Origin: JBDTVS01 sp040007095
GTDB lineage: Bacteria; Acidobacteriota; Vicinamibacteria; Vicinamibacterales; CAVVIG01
Direction: 5' to 3'
NCBI GenBank assembly: GCA_040007095.1
Contig: JBDTVS010000226.1
Location: 1-22,624 of the forward strand
Length of the DNA: 22,624 nucleotides
Made by a program: the position numbers and the translations under genes. This document shows positions 21,807-22,624 of this stretch, piece after piece. The notes under the pieces were generated by a model. It was not told the origin of the DNA, searched no databases, and saw nothing but the letters and a program-made list of their open reading frames with translations. The stretch's first letter is position 1. Every line of letters starts with the position of its first letter.

Positions 21807-22547
21807 GTGATGCCGTCGCTCACTCGCGCCCAGGCCATCGAACGGGTTTGTCTCGCCTTGGATTTTCCGGAGCCTGCGGCGGCGCTCTCGTTTGTCACCA
21901 GGATCAAAGGTTGCGTGGGCATGGTGAAGATCGGACTGGAACTGTTTTGCGCCGGCGGCGACCGGATCGTGAAAGAGGTTCAGGACGCCGGGTTGTCAGT
22001 CTTCCTTGATCTGAAGTTTCACGACATTCCCAACACTGTCGCGGGCGCCAGCCGGGTGATAGCGAAGCTTGGCGTGGACCTCCTCACGATTCATGCTGCT
22101 GGAGGCGCCGACATGATGGCGGCGGCGGTGCACGCCGTTCGAGAGGGCGCCGCTCAATCAAACCGCCGGTCCCCCAAGGTGGTTGGCATTACGGTATTGA
22201 CCAGCCTCGACGATGCACTTCTCGCCGAGACGCTCGGCATCGACGCAGGAGTGGAGTCGACGGCCATCCGGTTGGCGCAGCTTGCCGCGAGGGCCGGCTT
22301 GTCGGGCGTCGTGGCGTCGCCGCTCGAGATCCGGGCGATTCGCAAGGCGTGCGGCGACACGTTCATGATCATTACCCCAGGCATCAGATTGCCGTCCGAC
22401 GACATCAGCGATCAGAGGCGCGTGCTGACTCCGCGCCAGGCCGTGACGGCGGGCGCCGATCTGCTCGTCATCGGCCGCCCGATTCGAGACGCGGCGGATC
22501 CAGTCCGCGCCGCGGAGACGATCCTGGACGACATCCAAGCGGCATAA
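21807..22547 (+). CDS. pyrF: Orotidine 5'-phosphate decarboxylase
   Basis: The 246-residue protein is full length for type I OMP decarboxylase. Near the N-terminus it has VCLALDFPEPAAALSFV and MVKIGLELF (substrate-binding Lys). The catalytic signature FLDLKFHDIPNTV supplies the Asp-Lys-x-x-Asp charge network. It continues with DLLTIHAAGG, VVGITVLTSLDD, IITPGIRLPSDD (phosphate loop) and DLLVIGRPIRDAADP. The enzyme converts OMP to UMP, the last step of de novo pyrimidine synthesis, in the cytoplasm. The start may be GTG at 21807 or the adjacent ATG at 21810; both follow GGGAG at acceptable spacing. The gene is divergent from the exported-protein cassette, and no other pyrimidine gene is visible. 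In this translation one Lys is followed by a short Ser/Arg-rich surface loop (AAQSNRRSPK), not unusual. Confidence 0.95.
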   Translation: MMPSLTRAQAIERVCLALDFPEPAAALSFVTRIKGCVGMVKIGLELFCAGGDRIVKEVQDAGLSVFLDLKFHDIPNTVAGASRVIAKLGVDLLTIHAAGGADMMAAAVHAVREGAAQSNRRSPKVVGITVLTSLDDALLAETLGIDAGVESTAIRLAQLAARAGLSGVVASPLEIRAIRKACGDTFMIITPGIRLPSDDISDQRRVLTPRQAVTAGADLLVIGRPIRDAADPVRAAETILDDIQAA

Positions 22548-22548
22548 C

Positions 22549-22604
22549 CACGACCGGGCGGGCTCAGGTTGACAGCGAAGTGCCGCCTGAAGTCGTGCCT
22601 TTTC
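22549..22604 (+). terminator. Possible transcription terminator after pyrF
   Basis: CACGAC (22549-22554) pairs with GTCGTG (22592-22597), enclosing a second stem TCAGG/CCTGA (22564-22568 with 22586-22590). CCTTTTC follows immediately. The large internal loop makes this a weak intrinsic terminator. The remaining 20 bases to the right edge show no feature I can support. Confidence 0.3.
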
Positions 22605-22624
22605 TGCCAGGCCGCGAGTGTTGG

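Noticed and set aside
20948..22009. 353-residue plus-strand frame across the pyrF upstream region
   Set aside because: It runs antisense to the DUF6152-like gene and out of frame into pyrF, with no coherent protein signal.
1..22624. tRNA, rRNA, CRISPR, insertion sequence or phage genes
   Set aside because: No tRNA-like or repeat-spacer pattern was seen, and no transposase, integrase or phage-structural protein is encoded.

Overview
The window is high-GC DNA with densely packed genes. It looks like chromosomal DNA of an Acidobacteriota-type bacterium, probably a Vicinamibacteria-like soil or sediment lineage. That assignment is inference: a large TonB-dependent receptor with an N-terminal carboxypeptidase-like domain, a DUF6152-type secreted protein followed by secreted 'W-x-G-x-x-L' proteins, and a two-GAF sigma-54 activator are all typical of that phylum. 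I see no rRNA, tRNA, CRISPR array, insertion sequence or integrase.

Layout. 2-475: the C-terminal end of a redox enzyme cut by the left edge. 574-1431: a DUF697 membrane protein and a small unknown protein, both possibly leaderless. 1524-3771: a divergent pair, an FAD monooxygenase-like protein (-) and an exported double VOC-domain protein (+), separated by a hairpin that covers the likely Shine-Dalgarno of the FAD gene. 3772-4097: no intact gene, but an apparent remnant of a histidine kinase C-terminus. 4098-8806: a TonB-dependent receptor, then glgC with its own sigma-70-like promoter. 8819-12645 (-): a GAF-GAF-AAA+-Fis sigma-54 activator followed by an FAD-linked lactone-oxidase-like enzyme. 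12832-17345 (+): a tripartite efflux operon (STAS-TolC fusion, EmrA-like adaptor, EmrB-like DHA2 pump) divergent from that activator. 17441-21411 (-): a tightly coupled operon of four exported proteins of unknown function. 21807-22547: pyrF.

Two regions deserve most attention. First, 10582-17345 reads as a complete regulatory circuit. The divergent region holds repeated TTGGCAC heptamers and a 16-bp palindrome about 105-145 bp upstream of a candidate -24/-12 (sigma-54) promoter, which lies just before the efflux operon. The first operon protein fuses a STAS-like domain lacking the phosphoacceptor serine in frame to a TolC protein whose signal peptide is internal. A second start with a good Shine-Dalgarno could make TolC alone from the same frame.

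Second, the exported cassette 17441-21411 contains a DUF6152-like protein and three proteins sharing a recognisable module. One of these carries a C-terminal metallo-beta-lactamase fold in which nearly all zinc ligands are replaced, so it is probably a binding or structural pseudo-enzyme. Genes overlap by 4 bp or are 10 bp apart, which argues for co-production of a periplasmic or surface system with no known role.

All family assignments are from reading the translated sequence; no database search was run.
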